Notes: a model not told the origin generated them from the sequence alone. Positions 11,339 to 19,930 are shown, counted from the first letter of the stretch. The stretch: 64,000 bases of DNA from Lachnospiraceae bacterium (GCA_021770755.1 JAETQI010000003.1:62001-126000), one strand, 5' to 3'. A program made the numbers and translations.

Positions 11339-12877
11339 ATGGGTAAAATGCATAGTACCATACGGGAACTGCTGGCTGCTGCTGCGCAGGACTTTGGTGC
11401 ACAGGACGCGTTCCGCTACAAGGTGAAAGGCAGCGGGGACGGCGGGAAAAAGGAAGTGAGAATCGAGGCAAAAACATACACACAGCTGAAAGAGGATTCG
11501 GAATGTTTTTCGGCTGTACTGGCTGCGCTGGGGCAGAAGGGGAAACATGTAGCGATCGTGGGACCGACGTCCTACTCGTGGGTAGTCGCGTACTTTGGTA
11601 CGGCGGACAGCGGGAGTGTTGTCGTGCCGCTTGACGCAAATCTTCCGGACGCGGATCTGTGCGAGCTGATCGACCGCGCCGATGTCACGACGCTCGTCTA
11701 TGACGAGGCGAAGGCGGGCGTGGCGCAGATGGCGGCACAGCGCTGTACAAAGCTGGAGCATATCCTCTGCATGAGCGAGCCGCACGGGATCGCGAAAGAG
11801 CAGTCCATGTGGGAACTGATCGGCGGGCAGGGTGCGGGATTTGATTATGTGCCGCAGCCCGACCAGCTGGCGACAATCATGTTTACATCGGGCACGACGG
11901 GTAAGAGCAAGGGTGTCATGCTCACACATAGAAATCTCGCGGAGAATGCGACCTGTCTGGATATGGGGCTTGAGTCCGGCATCGTGATCCTGTCCGTTCT
12001 TCCCATTCATCATGCGTACTGCCTTAGCATGGATATCCTGAAAGGGATCTCCATTGGCGCGGTGATCTGTATCAACGACTCGCTGCTGCGCGTTGCGAAG
12101 AACATCAAGCTCTTTGAGCCGAACATGATCCTGATGGTTCCGCTGATGATCGAGACGCTCGCAAAGAAGCTCGAGGAGGCGGCATGGATTCCGGCACCGC
12201 TTGTCAGGGCGAAGGTCTTCGGCAAACAGTTCCACACGGTGTGCAGCGGCGGAGCATACCTTAATCCGGCATATCTGGAAATGTTTCAAAAGTATGGGAT
12301 CACGATCTGGCAGGGTTACGGCATGACGGAGTGCTCGCCTGTCATCAGTACGAACTACGGTGATTTTATGAAAGATGGCTCAGTCGGAAAACTGATGCCG
12401 AACTGCGAGGCGAAGGTCGTGGACGAGGAGATCTGGGTGAAGGGTTCCAGTGTCATGCAGGGCTACTACAACATGCCGCAGGAGACCGCTGAGACACTGG
12501 CGGACGGCTGGCTGAAGACCGGGGATCTCGGCTATGTCGATGAAGACGGCTATCTGTTCCTGACAGGCCGCAAGAAGAACCTGATCATCACGCCAAACGG
12601 CGAGAATGTCTCTCCGGAAGAGATTGAGAACAAGCTCGGTGAGAACAGGCTCGTGCAGGAGGTGCTCGTGCGCGAAAGCGAGGGCGTGATCGAGGCGGAG
12701 ATCTTCCCGGATTGCGAATATGCGGGAAAGAAGAAGATCAAGGATATCCAGGGCGAGCTGCAGAAGATCATTGACGCGTATAATCAGGGCGCGCCGCTCT
12801 ACAAGAGGGTGTTCCGCCTCAAGGTGCGGGATACGGAATTTGAGAAGAATACGACGAAGAAGATCAAACGGTTCTGA
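11339..12877 (+). CDS. Acyl-adenylate-forming ligase (long-chain acyl-CoA/ACP synthetase type)
   Basis: About 512 aa, class I adenylate-forming enzyme. Motifs: P-loop TSGTTGKSKGVMLTHRN, VLPIHHAY (as in fatty acyl-CoA synthetases), YGMTECSP, TGDLGYVDEDGYLFLTGRKKN, and the C-terminal catalytic Lys in TTKKIKRF. It should activate a carboxylic acid as acyl-AMP and load it on CoA or, given the neighbour, on the carrier protein. Start uncertain: GTG 11327, ATG 11339 and ATG 11348 are in frame; 11339 gives the most reasonable spacing from AAGGTG. Last gene of the cassette, followed by a bidirectional terminator. Acid specificity cannot be read from the sequence. Confidence 0.88.
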   Translation: MGKMHSTIRELLAAAAQDFGAQDAFRYKVKGSGDGGKKEVRIEAKTYTQLKEDSECFSAVLAALGQKGKHVAIVGPTSYSWVVAYFGTADSGSVVVPLDANLPDADLCELIDRADVTTLVYDEAKAGVAQMAAQRCTKLEHILCMSEPHGIAKEQSMWELIGGQGAGFDYVPQPDQLATIMFTSGTTGKSKGVMLTHRNLAENATCLDMGLESGIVILSVLPIHHAYCLSMDILKGISIGAVICINDSLLRVAKNIKLFEPNMILMVPLMIETLAKKLEEAAWIPAPLVRAKVFGKQFHTVCSGGAYLNPAYLEMFQKYGITIWQGYGMTECSPVISTNYGDFMKDGSVGKLMPNCEAKVVDEEIWVKGSSVMQGYYNMPQETAETLADGWLKTGDLGYVDEDGYLFLTGRKKNLIITPNGENVSPEEIENKLGENRLVQEVLVRESEGVIEAEIFPDCEYAGKKKIKDIQGELQKIIDAYNQGAPLYKRVFRLKVRDTEFEKNTTKKIKRF

Positions 12878-12889
12878 TCTATGCGCACA

Positions 12890-12921
12890 GAAAAGACCTC
12901 ATACTGCTATGAGGTCTTTTC
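12890..12921. terminator. Bidirectional terminator between cassette and importer operon
   Basis: Perfect 14-bp stem GAAAAGACCTCATA / TATGAGGTCTTTTC with a CTGC loop, T-rich on both strands, between two convergent genes. Confidence 0.9.
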
Positions 12922-12932
12922 GTTGTATCACA

Positions 12933-14594
12933 TTATTTCGCGTATTCCGCGATCATTTCCTCCAGCGACGGCAGCGGTTCCAGCTCATCCATCATTCTGT
13001 TGTAGCCCAGTCTGTCAAGCTCTTTTAGATAATCATCCCAGGTAGCATCCACATCAATCTGTCCCAGAATTGCCTGCGTCCTGTAGCTTGAGACATATGG
13101 ATCCAGATCTCCGCTGATTTCCTGATAGATCTGCTCATAGTTTGTCTCATTTGCCAAGTCGGATTTATAGGGTCTGTGCTGCCATTTCATCCATGATCCG
13201 TTTTCCGACTCGGACCAATATTTTCCTCCTGCCTGGAAGAGCGGCTCCTCGCCAACCCATTTTGTTACTTCCTTGGTCTGGCCAAACTGGCTGAAACTCC
13301 ATGTTCCCTTGTCACCGGAGTTCAGGTTATTGATCTTGACAGGGGTCTCGCCTGTCTCGTCCCATTTCCAGTCTATATCCTTTTCTCCAAACATCAACTG
13401 GGCCGTAACTTCTTTATCCCCGGCACCGAAAATCGTGTAGTTAAAAAATTCTAAGATTTTAGCGAGCTTTTCATCATCAACATTGGCATTGACAAAGAAG
13501 TTGCCGTAGGCCGGGGTCGGGTTCACGACAGCCATCACCTCACCGCCGTCGGGTCTAAGTCCCGGTGTCGCCAGCAGTTTTGCATTGGGATCGCGCTCCA
13601 GAAGCGTGAGTGGAGGTCTGTCCATAGCCCAGCTGTTTAGTGCGTTGGTCGAACTGATCCAGTAACCTGCGGCACCCGTATTGACCTTGTCCCAGCCAAG
13701 CGTTCTGTCATTGCTGATAATCTCTGGGTCCAGCAGATTTCTTTTGTACAACTCCTGAAAACCTTTCAAAAATTCTTTGTATTCCTCCATCGCATAGCAC
13801 TGTTCCGCCCTGCCGTTTACATCGTTGATTTCCTTCATAAATCCATAGGCGGAATAAAACTGTCCAAGCTGTCCGACTCTCCAGTCAGGTGCTGTCGCCC
13901 CGATCGTATCATTTTGTCCGTTTCCGTCGGGATCCTTATTGACAAATCCGTCCATAATCTCGATAAACTTACTCAGCTCAATACCTTCAGATGCCACATA
14001 CAGCCGGTCGGATACCTGCTCTACCTCAACACCCAGATCAATGCCCAGGTTCTCTATCCAGTCATACCGGTAAAAATCCCCGGGAAGATAATAGTCCACA
14101 AACTGAAATGTTACGCCGGCCAGATAGATAAATTCGTCTTCATTCTCCGGATTGAGCACCATCTTATACATCAGCGGGTTTTCCTCGTAGTACTCTATTA
14201 TTTTAGGGCAATATTTCTCCACCATTGACCTCGGTATCGTACGGATTAATTCCTGATCCTGCATCCATTTCGGTGTCTTTTCCTGTGTCCACATACAGTC
14301 AGGCATCTCCCCGGAAGCCAGCAGCAGGTCAATGGTGTCTGTCGTTTCTGCCTTCTCCACGGTAATATTGATATTGAGTGCATCTTCAATCAGCTTTTCT
14401 GCAAAAGAACCATCCTCATAATCGGAATAGCACCAATACCCTGTGTAGGTGATATCATAAGTCTTATCCGGATCGGGCTCCGCTTCATTGCTGACGGCAG
14501 AATCTTCTCCCGCAGAGCCGGCACATCCTGTCACGGCAATCATTGTGCACAATGTCAGGGGAAATAACTTTTTCATCACAAATCTTTTCTTCAT
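12933..14594 (-). CDS. Extracellular solute-binding lipoprotein of a LplB/LplC-type importer
   Basis: 553 aa. Signal sequence with lipobox ending MIAVTGC, then an Asp/Glu-rich linker and a large family-1 type binding protein (YTGYWCYSDYEDGSF..., LASGEMPDCMWTQ). Such long lipoproteins bind oligosaccharides or other complex carbohydrates for LplB/LplC permeases. AAGGAGG is 8 nt before the ATG. It is the last gene of the minus-strand operon, after the two permeases and a sialidase-like gene; the ATPase is missing here and is normally a shared MsmX-like protein encoded elsewhere. The glycan is unknown. Confidence 0.9.
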   Translation of the reverse strand: MKKRFVMKKLFPLTLCTMIAVTGCAGSAGEDSAVSNEAEPDPDKTYDITYTGYWCYSDYEDGSFAEKLIEDALNINITVEKAETTDTIDLLLASGEMPDCMWTQEKTPKWMQDQELIRTIPRSMVEKYCPKIIEYYEENPLMYKMVLNPENEDEFIYLAGVTFQFVDYYLPGDFYRYDWIENLGIDLGVEVEQVSDRLYVASEGIELSKFIEIMDGFVNKDPDGNGQNDTIGATAPDWRVGQLGQFYSAYGFMKEINDVNGRAEQCYAMEEYKEFLKGFQELYKRNLLDPEIISNDRTLGWDKVNTGAAGYWISSTNALNSWAMDRPPLTLLERDPNAKLLATPGLRPDGGEVMAVVNPTPAYGNFFVNANVDDEKLAKILEFFNYTIFGAGDKEVTAQLMFGEKDIDWKWDETGETPVKINNLNSGDKGTWSFSQFGQTKEVTKWVGEEPLFQAGGKYWSESENGSWMKWQHRPYKSDLANETNYEQIYQEISGDLDPYVSSYRTQAILGQIDVDATWDDYLKELDRLGYNRMMDELEPLPSLEEMIAEYAK

Positions 14595-14607
14595 TTTCTT
14601 ATCCTCC

Positions 14608-15735
14608 TTAAAACGTTACTTGTCTATCTGATGCGTTGCGCAGTTCGTCCCAGCCAATCCTGCGGATGCGTTCCCTGGCCAGACAGCTTCTGTCCTCAGG
14701 CCCCCCGGCATTATATGCCAACAGCATGGCATCCTTCAGGAAATGAATAGCACAATAGCAATACCCGTGATCCTCCTCCGTCTCAAAGGCCACCTCTCTT
14801 GAAAAGGTTTCCCCGTTGTCCCTGCTGACTGCGATCACATACGGAGTACGTCCCCCCGTGAAAATATCTGTCTTTTTCCCACGTCCGTTGTACTCTGGAA
14901 TCGGATTCCAAACTGCCCAGATGGCTCCCGTCTGATCCCGCTTCATGCTTAGCGGGCTGTTAGGTGCAGTAAACCGCGAAGGCTGTGCACCTGTCCATGT
15001 ATTTCCGTTATCCAGGGAAAACATCTCATACTGTCTCCCGAGATCCGTCCTTGCAAATCCCCATAAAATCCCCGGATTCAGCTCTATTACCCCCGGCTCC
15101 TGCAGCCCTGAGGCGCAGTTTTTCATACTGGGCATACAGCATTTTCCCTTTGCAGCCTGCCATGAATACCCGTCATCGTCAGAATAAAAGAATACCACTT
15201 CCGAACAGTAATCTATAAAATTGTCTTTGGCTTCTCCCTGGCGTCCGGTTCTGTGCGCGGCAGCCGGAATCAATATTCTGCCGCTTTCCAGACGTACCAC
15301 CCGATCATTGTTTACTACAAAGAAATCCTCCTGCGGGGTACACAACACCCGGTCACTCCATGACTTTCCGCCGTCCTGTGAACGTCTCATATACATCTGC
15401 ATCATGGTATATGTATGACGCACCAGATAAAACAGTCCAATATCACCGTTTTCCATATCCAGCAAAGACAGCGACATAATATTGACTGCATTTTCCTCCT
15501 CGCAGGTCAGAAGCGTCCGCTCATTGCCAAAACTTCTTCCACCGTCTGACGAAACGACTGCACAGATATCAGAGTTTCCCCAGTCCTCACAGCCTTCACC
15601 TTTAAAACGGCTGTAGGCGAACAGGATTTTGCCATCTTCTAATTCGATAAACGCTCCCTCGCTGTTGCGGGGATTCCTTTTTTCCATTGACGGGATAAAC
15701 TCCGCCACAACTGTACCTAGTTCTCTTTTTTCCAT
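14608..15735 (-). CDS. BNR-repeat sialidase-like protein
   Basis: 375 aa beta-propeller protein with five Asp-box repeats (SSDGGRSF, SQDGGKSW, SDDDGYSW, SLDNGNTW, SRDNGETF). An N-terminal RNPRNSEGAF segment stands where the sialidase Arg region would be, but I do not see the canonical RIP motif, so it may be another glycosidase or a lyase of the six-bladed family. No signal peptide: it would act on imported, not extracellular, glycan. The start at 15735 is preferred over 15747 because GGGAG lies 5-6 nt before it and no site precedes the first ATG. Sits between the permease and binding-protein genes. Confidence 0.75.
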   Translation of the reverse strand: MEKRELGTVVAEFIPSMEKRNPRNSEGAFIELEDGKILFAYSRFKGEGCEDWGNSDICAVVSSDGGRSFGNERTLLTCEEENAVNIMSLSLLDMENGDIGLFYLVRHTYTMMQMYMRRSQDGGKSWSDRVLCTPQEDFFVVNNDRVVRLESGRILIPAAAHRTGRQGEAKDNFIDYCSEVVFFYSDDDGYSWQAAKGKCCMPSMKNCASGLQEPGVIELNPGILWGFARTDLGRQYEMFSLDNGNTWTGAQPSRFTAPNSPLSMKRDQTGAIWAVWNPIPEYNGRGKKTDIFTGGRTPYVIAVSRDNGETFSREVAFETEEDHGYCYCAIHFLKDAMLLAYNAGGPEDRSCLARERIRRIGWDELRNASDRQVTF

Positions 15736-15773
15736 TTTTTCTCCCATTTTCTATTCTTTTTTTACTATTTTTA

Positions 15774-16697
15774 CTAGCCCTTGACAGCGCCCACCATAAT
15801 GCCCTGCACAAAATATTTCTGCAGGAACGGATACACAATTACAATAGGCAGTACCACCAAAATCGTAGTCGCCGCTTTGATCGTATCCGGGTTCGTATCT
15901 ACCATGGCGCCAATCGCTTCCACCCCTGACGCTCCTGTTGCGGTTGAAGTGGATGCTGTCAGACTGTCAAGCATCCTGCGCAGCAGATATTGCAGCGTAG
16001 TCAGGTTTGCCGACCTGCGGCAGTATACCATGTTGTCAAACCATGCATTCCACTGCCCGACCATCTGCCACAAAGCTACCGTTGCGATCACCGGCTTGGA
16101 CAAGGGCATGATAATCGATGCAAAGATCCGTACCTGGGACGCCCCGTCGATCGAGGCGGCCTCCTCCATCCCTTTGTCGATGGAAAAGAAATAATTTCGA
16201 ATGATGATCGTATTGTAGATCGAAAACCCTGTCGGCAGTACATACACTAAAAAATTGTTCAGGAGTCCCAGCCTCTTCATATTCAGATATGCAGGAATCA
16301 TGCCTGCGGAGAAGAACATAGGAATCAAAAGGATTGCTGTGATAACTTTCCGAAAGGGCATCTCTGTCCTTGTCAGGGAATATGCTGCCATACAGCACAC
16401 AATAACATGAATCACTGTTCCGACTATCGTTCTCATCACGGATACGGCAAAAGCCGTGATGATCTCATTGTCCTGAAAACAGTACTTATATGCATCTAAT
16501 GTCCAGACCTTCGGAAACAGATTGATATGCATATAGGAAATATCCTGCGCTCTGGAAAAGGACCGTACGACAACATCCCAGAATGGCAGAATGATGGTAA
16601 TGCAGAACGCAATCATAAATATCGTATTACAAATGTCAAACACCCGGCTTCCGACGGACTGCTTCATCTTCATCTTTTTCTCTTTCTCACGCGCCAT
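15774..16697 (-). CDS. Carbohydrate ABC transporter permease, LplC type
   Basis: 307 aa with about six membrane segments and the EAA coupling loop EEAASIDGASQVRIFASIIM. It pairs with the LplB-type permease upstream. Start placed at ATG 16697, with AAAGGAG about 9 nt upstream; the track's 16703 is a GTG too close to that site. The reading ends with FVQGIMVGAVKG, the usual C-terminus of this family. Confidence 0.92.
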   Translation of the reverse strand: MAREKEKKMKMKQSVGSRVFDICNTIFMIAFCITIILPFWDVVVRSFSRAQDISYMHINLFPKVWTLDAYKYCFQDNEIITAFAVSVMRTIVGTVIHVIVCCMAAYSLTRTEMPFRKVITAILLIPMFFSAGMIPAYLNMKRLGLLNNFLVYVLPTGFSIYNTIIIRNYFFSIDKGMEEAASIDGASQVRIFASIIMPLSKPVIATVALWQMVGQWNAWFDNMVYCRRSANLTTLQYLLRRMLDSLTASTSTATGASGVEAIGAMVDTNPDTIKAATTILVVLPIVIVYPFLQKYFVQGIMVGAVKG

Positions 16698-16721
16698 AAC
16701 CACTTTCTCCTTTCCATGGAA

Positions 16722-17660
16722 TTATATAATCTTGTACTCTGGATTTGCCTTGCGTGCAAACCAGTTGGCAATGATCACAAGCGCCAGACTGACTACATTT
16801 TGAAACAGACCGATGGCTGTAGAAAAATCATAGCGGCTCTCAACCATACCTTTTCTGTACACATAGGTAGAAATCACGTCCGCTGTCTGGTATGTCGCAT
16901 CGTTGTACAGGTTGAACACAGGGTCAAATCCTACGCTGATCAGGCTTCCGATATTCAGGATCAGCATCGTGCACATTGTGGGGAACATCGCCGGGAGCGT
17001 GATATGCAAAACTCTGTGAAAACGGTTTGCCCCATCAATGGAAGCGGCCTCGTATAACGAAGTATCTATGCCGGATATGGTCGCGAGATAAATAACAATA
17101 CTGTATCCCGTTGATTTCCACAGATTTGTGATCAGATAAATTGGTAAGAACATATCTTTCTGAGCCATAAAATATATTGGCTTATCAAGAACGCCCATCC
17201 TGATTAGAATTGCATTTACCACACCGCCTGTAGGAGACAACAGCTGATACACAAAAGTACCTACCACAACCCACGAAAGAAAATGGGGCATATAAGTGAT
17301 CGTCTGTACTACGCTCTTAAACCGGGTATTCATGATCTCATTGACCAGCAGTGTGAATATAATCGTAACCGGAAATGTGGTAAGCAAAGTAAAAATGCTG
17401 ATTTTCAATGTATTTCCAAGTACTCTGTAAAAATTTGGATCCGTAAACAACGCCTGAAAATGTTTGAAACCTACCCAGTCACTGCCTTCGATCCCTCGTG
17501 CCATCCTATAATCCTTAAATGCTATCATAAGACCCTCCATGGGCATATAGCAGAATAGAATCACAAGGATAATTGCCGGAAGCAGGAATATGTAAAAAGG
17601 CAGATGTTTTTTCAGTTCTTTTTTCAGATTCCCTGTTCCTGATGTCATTGTTTTACCCAT
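16722..17660 (-). CDS. Carbohydrate ABC transporter permease, LplB type
   Basis: 312 aa, six predicted membrane segments, EAA loop EAASIDGANRFHRVLHITLP, and the N-terminal FYIFLLPAIILVILFCYMPM segment typical of LplB. First gene of the minus-strand glycan import operon; a good promoter lies 22-49 bp upstream. No regulator gene adjoins the operon. Base composition here is more AT-rich than in the surrounding genes, which might reflect acquisition, but I have not measured it. Confidence 0.92.
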   Translation of the reverse strand: MGKTMTSGTGNLKKELKKHLPFYIFLLPAIILVILFCYMPMEGLMIAFKDYRMARGIEGSDWVGFKHFQALFTDPNFYRVLGNTLKISIFTLLTTFPVTIIFTLLVNEIMNTRFKSVVQTITYMPHFLSWVVVGTFVYQLLSPTGGVVNAILIRMGVLDKPIYFMAQKDMFLPIYLITNLWKSTGYSIVIYLATISGIDTSLYEAASIDGANRFHRVLHITLPAMFPTMCTMLILNIGSLISVGFDPVFNLYNDATYQTADVISTYVYRKGMVESRYDFSTAIGLFQNVVSLALVIIANWFARKANPEYKII

Positions 17661-17681
17661 CGTATCCTTCCTTTCTTTATA

Positions 17682-17709
17682 ATGGTATTATCATTCATCC
17701 GTATGTCAA
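17682..17709 (-). promoter_or_regulatory. Promoter of the LplB/LplC operon
   Basis: On the minus strand TTGACA (17704-17709), 16-nt spacer, TACCAT (17682-17687), just upstream of the LplB start. The 5' leader would be very short. Confidence 0.5.
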
Positions 17710-17892
17710 TGCGTTCAGGCGTTGTTTCCTGGATTCTGCATGCTCACAGCGCCCTGTCTCAATTGATGTTATAATATTATTAAATTTCTGTAAATTCGTC
17801 CATGAACTGTATTGGACAAATTATGCACAAAATGATACCCTTATCGTTTTACCTGAAATTGGAGAAGCCTAAGAGTTTTAATGTGAATTTTA

Positions 17893-17921
17893 TTGTAAAT
17901 ATGAGTGCTTTTTTGTATAAT
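17893..17921 (+). promoter_or_regulatory. Sigma-A promoter of the MFS transporter transcript
   Basis: TTGTAA (17893-17898), exactly 17 nt, TATAAT (17916-17921). Gives a leader of about 170 nt before the MFS start. Confidence 0.65.
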
Positions 17922-17940
17922 GCAAATATAGCAGGAGATA

Positions 17941-18123
17941 ATGCTGTCTGAACTTGCGGCAGAAATATCCGGAACTTGCAGAACCTGTTTTTCCGCTATG
18001 GAAACGACAGGTTTTTGCGTTTTACAGGGCTGCCCCGTCTTTTATGGCATGCGCAACCGCAGACAGCCTTTGAAAACTGTAAGGATTGAAGAGGAGTACG
18101 ATGAAGATGGAAAACCAATATAA
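17941..18123 (+). CDS. Possible small ORF in the MFS leader (60 aa)
   Basis: Reads from an ATG preceded by AGGAG (4 nt spacing), only about 13 nt after the predicted transcription start, and ends 23 nt inside the MFS gene, which would allow translational coupling. It has four cysteines (CRTC, GFCVLQGC) and an acidic C-terminus. No family is recognised. It spans the hairpin at 17982-18016, so translating ribosomes would disrupt that hairpin. It could be a chance ORF. Confidence 0.3.
   Translation: MLSELAAEISGTCRTCFSAMETTGFCVLQGCPVFYGMRNRRQPLKTVRIEEEYDEDGKPI
17982..18016 (+). terminator. Terminator-like hairpin inside the MFS leader
   Basis: AACCTGTTTTTCC / GGAAACGACAGGTT arms with a GCTAT loop and a run of five T. 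Located between a good promoter and the MFS gene, so a possible attenuator rather than the end of an upstream gene. No riboswitch class was recognised. Confidence 0.45.
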
Positions 18124-19303
18124 CAAGACGATCACCGCCTGCTTTGTGGGGTATATCGTGCAGGCAGTGGTCAACAATTTTACGCCGCTGCTTTTTTTGT
18201 TTTTTCAGAGGAGTTATCATATTCCGCTCTCGCAGATCACGCTGCTGGTGACGTTTAATTTTGGCATTCAGCTGCTGGTCGATCTTGTGTCTGTCGGATT
18301 TGTGGATAGGATCGGGTATCGCGCGTCGATGATCCTGGCGCATGTTCTGGCCGCTGCGGGGCTTATATTGCTCACGGTTCTGCCGGAGGTTCTGCCGTCT
18401 CCTTTTGCAGGGATTCTGGCTGCCGTGATGATCTATGCGGTCGGCGGAGGGCTGCTGGAAGTGCTCGTCAGTCCGGTGGTGGAGGCGTGTCCTTCTCGAA
18501 ACAAGGAGAAGGCGATGAGTATGCTGCATTCATTTTACTGCTGGGGACACGCCGGGGTCGTGCTGGTCTCGACGCTGTTTTTCCATGTGGCTGGCATTGA
18601 AAACTGGAAGATCCTGGCGGTGGTCTGGGCGCTCATTCCGATTGGGAATGCGTTTGCCTTTGCGAAAGTCCCCATAGCGCCATTGATCGGGGACGGTGAA
18701 TCAGGACTTCAATTAAAGGAGCTGTTCAGACTGAAAGTATTCTGGGTTTTGCTGGTCATGATGATCTGTGCGGGGGCGAGCGAGCAGGCGGTGAGTCAGT
18801 GGGCGTCGACATTTGCGGAGAAAGGGCTTGGGATCTCCAAGACAGCAGGCGATCTCGCCGGACCGCTGGCGTTTGCCGTTCTGATGGGCACGTCCAGACT
18901 GTTTTACGGCAGGTACGGGGACCGGATCGATCTGGATCGTTTTATGGTGTACAGCTGCTGCCTGTGCATCCTGTCCTATCTGGGGATCTCCCTGCTGCCG
19001 CTTCCGCAGCTTAGTCTGATCGCCTGTGCTGTCTGCGGGCTGTCTGTCGGGATCATGTGGCCGGGGACGTTCAGCAAGGCGTCTGCGGCGCTGCCAAAAG
19101 GCGGGACGGCGATGTTCGCACTGCTGGCTCTGGGCGGGGATGTCGGCTGTTCGGGAGGGCCTACGCTGGTCGGAATGGTGTCGGGCGCGCTGGGCGATCA
19201 TCTGAAAATGGGCGTCCTGGCGGGGATCATTTTTCCGGTGCTGCTGCTTGCCGGGGTGATCCTGTGCGGGAAGTCGAAGAAAGAAATCGTAAAAAACGCT
19301 TGA
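18101..19303 (+). CDS. Major facilitator superfamily transporter
   Basis: About 400 aa, twelve predicted membrane segments, with MFS loop features such as FVDRIGYRASM after helix 2 and FYGRYGDRIDLDRFM after helix 8. Start chosen at ATG 18101 (GAGGAG 4 nt upstream) or 18107; the track's 18086 is a TTG upstream of that site. Substrate not identifiable; the overall look is of sugar or small organic compound permeases. The stop is shortly before the T-box promoter. Confidence 0.85.
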   Translation: MKMENQYNKTITACFVGYIVQAVVNNFTPLLFLFFQRSYHIPLSQITLLVTFNFGIQLLVDLVSVGFVDRIGYRASMILAHVLAAAGLILLTVLPEVLPSPFAGILAAVMIYAVGGGLLEVLVSPVVEACPSRNKEKAMSMLHSFYCWGHAGVVLVSTLFFHVAGIENWKILAVVWALIPIGNAFAFAKVPIAPLIGDGESGLQLKELFRLKVFWVLLVMMICAGASEQAVSQWASTFAEKGLGISKTAGDLAGPLAFAVLMGTSRLFYGRYGDRIDLDRFMVYSCCLCILSYLGISLLPLPQLSLIACAVCGLSVGIMWPGTFSKASAALPKGGTAMFALLALGGDVGCSGGPTLVGMVSGALGDHLKMGVLAGIIFPVLLLAGVILCGKSKKEIVKNA

Positions 19304-19328
19304 AATCAAATTTGACATGTGCTATTCT
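19300..19328 (+). promoter_or_regulatory. Promoter of the aspS T-box operon
   Basis: TTGAAA (19300-19305), exactly 17 nt, TATTCT (19323-19328), overlapping the end of the MFS gene and feeding the T-box leader. Confidence 0.55.
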
Positions 19329-19334
19329 AAGAAA

Positions 19335-19660
19335 AAGTTGATCGCGAGATGAACTTTTCCTGGAATAGAAATGAACTATATTGATGAAAATGCCATGAAG
19401 GAGACTCTTGCCAATGAAAACGACAGGAAGACGGCGTCACCGACTGAGAGCGCTGTCCGCGGAAGCTGGCGAAGGGAACACTCCGGAGCAGATGATCTGA
19501 AACGGCGTTCTGTTTGCAGACACCTTATTAGGATCATACGTGGACGCGCGTTAAGCGTGAGAGAGGACAAAGCTTTTTGGGTTTTGTCAATGCGGGTGGT
19601 ACCGCGGGTATATTTCAGATTATCCGTCCCGGAATACATTTTGTATTCCGGGATTTTTTC
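19335..19660 (+). ncRNA. T-box leader of the aspS-gatCAB operon
   Basis: The T-box sequence GGGTGGTACCGCGGG (19593-19607) is followed by a strong intrinsic terminator, CCCGGAATACA / TGTATTCCGGGA plus T run (19627-19659). Upstream, CTGAGAGCG and GCTGGCGAA (about 19444-19472) match the AG-bulge and distal loop of Stem I. A GATGAT and an AAC triplet both occur 3' of that loop, where the specifier lies, so the leader could read Asp or Asn; I could not fold it. Uncharged tRNA should stabilise the antiterminator and raise expression of aspS and the amidotransferase genes. Confidence 0.92.
19627..19659 (+). terminator. T-box regulated terminator
   Basis: Twelve-bp stem TCCCGGAATACA / TGTATTCCGGGA, TTT loop, then a six-T tract. 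It competes with an antiterminator formed through the T-box bases just upstream. Confidence 0.9.
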
Positions 19661-19662
19661 AT

Positions 19663-19930
19663 GCACACGGGCGTCCAGAGGAAAATGTCAGCATGAGCTG
19701 ACGGACGCCCGGCGCACGAGCAGGGGAAGATGGTTCTTCCCTGCTTGATTGCACAGACCCGTGCAGAGGAAATATGCCGCTAAGGCGGCGCACGGGTCGC
19801 ACGCGAGCAGTGGAAGATAGTTCTTCCCCTGCTCGATTGCACACGGGCGTGCAGAGGAAAATGTCAGCATGCGCTGACGGGCGCACGGGTCGCACGCGAG
19901 CAGTGGAAGATGGTTCTTCCCTGCTCGATT
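19663..19930 (+). repeat. Three tandem copies (about 88-92 bp) of a structured repeat
   Basis: Copies at 19663-19750, 19751-19838 and 19839-19930, each ending TG(C)T(C/T)GATT. In copy 1 GGGCGTCC pairs with GGACGCCC around a bulge AGAGGAAAAT and a hairpin GTCAGC-ATGA-GCTGAC; in copy 2 GACCCGTGC pairs with GCACGGGTC around AGAGGAAATAT and GCCGC-TAAG-GCGGC. The stem bases differ but pairing is kept. A second hairpin (GAGCAGGGGAAGA / TTCTTCCCTGCT) follows each. Copy 3 looks like a recombinant, with only a short outer stem. They lie between the T-box terminator and aspS. A fourth copy is at 53131. Confidence 0.85.

Noticed and set aside
11234-12289. 351-aa minus-strand ORF opposite the adenylating ligase
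   Set aside because: Shadow ORF; the plus strand has all class I adenylation motifs.
19663-19930. CRISPR-like tandem repeats before aspS
   Set aside because: Units are about 90 bp, contiguous without unique spacers, internally hairpinned, and no cas genes are present.
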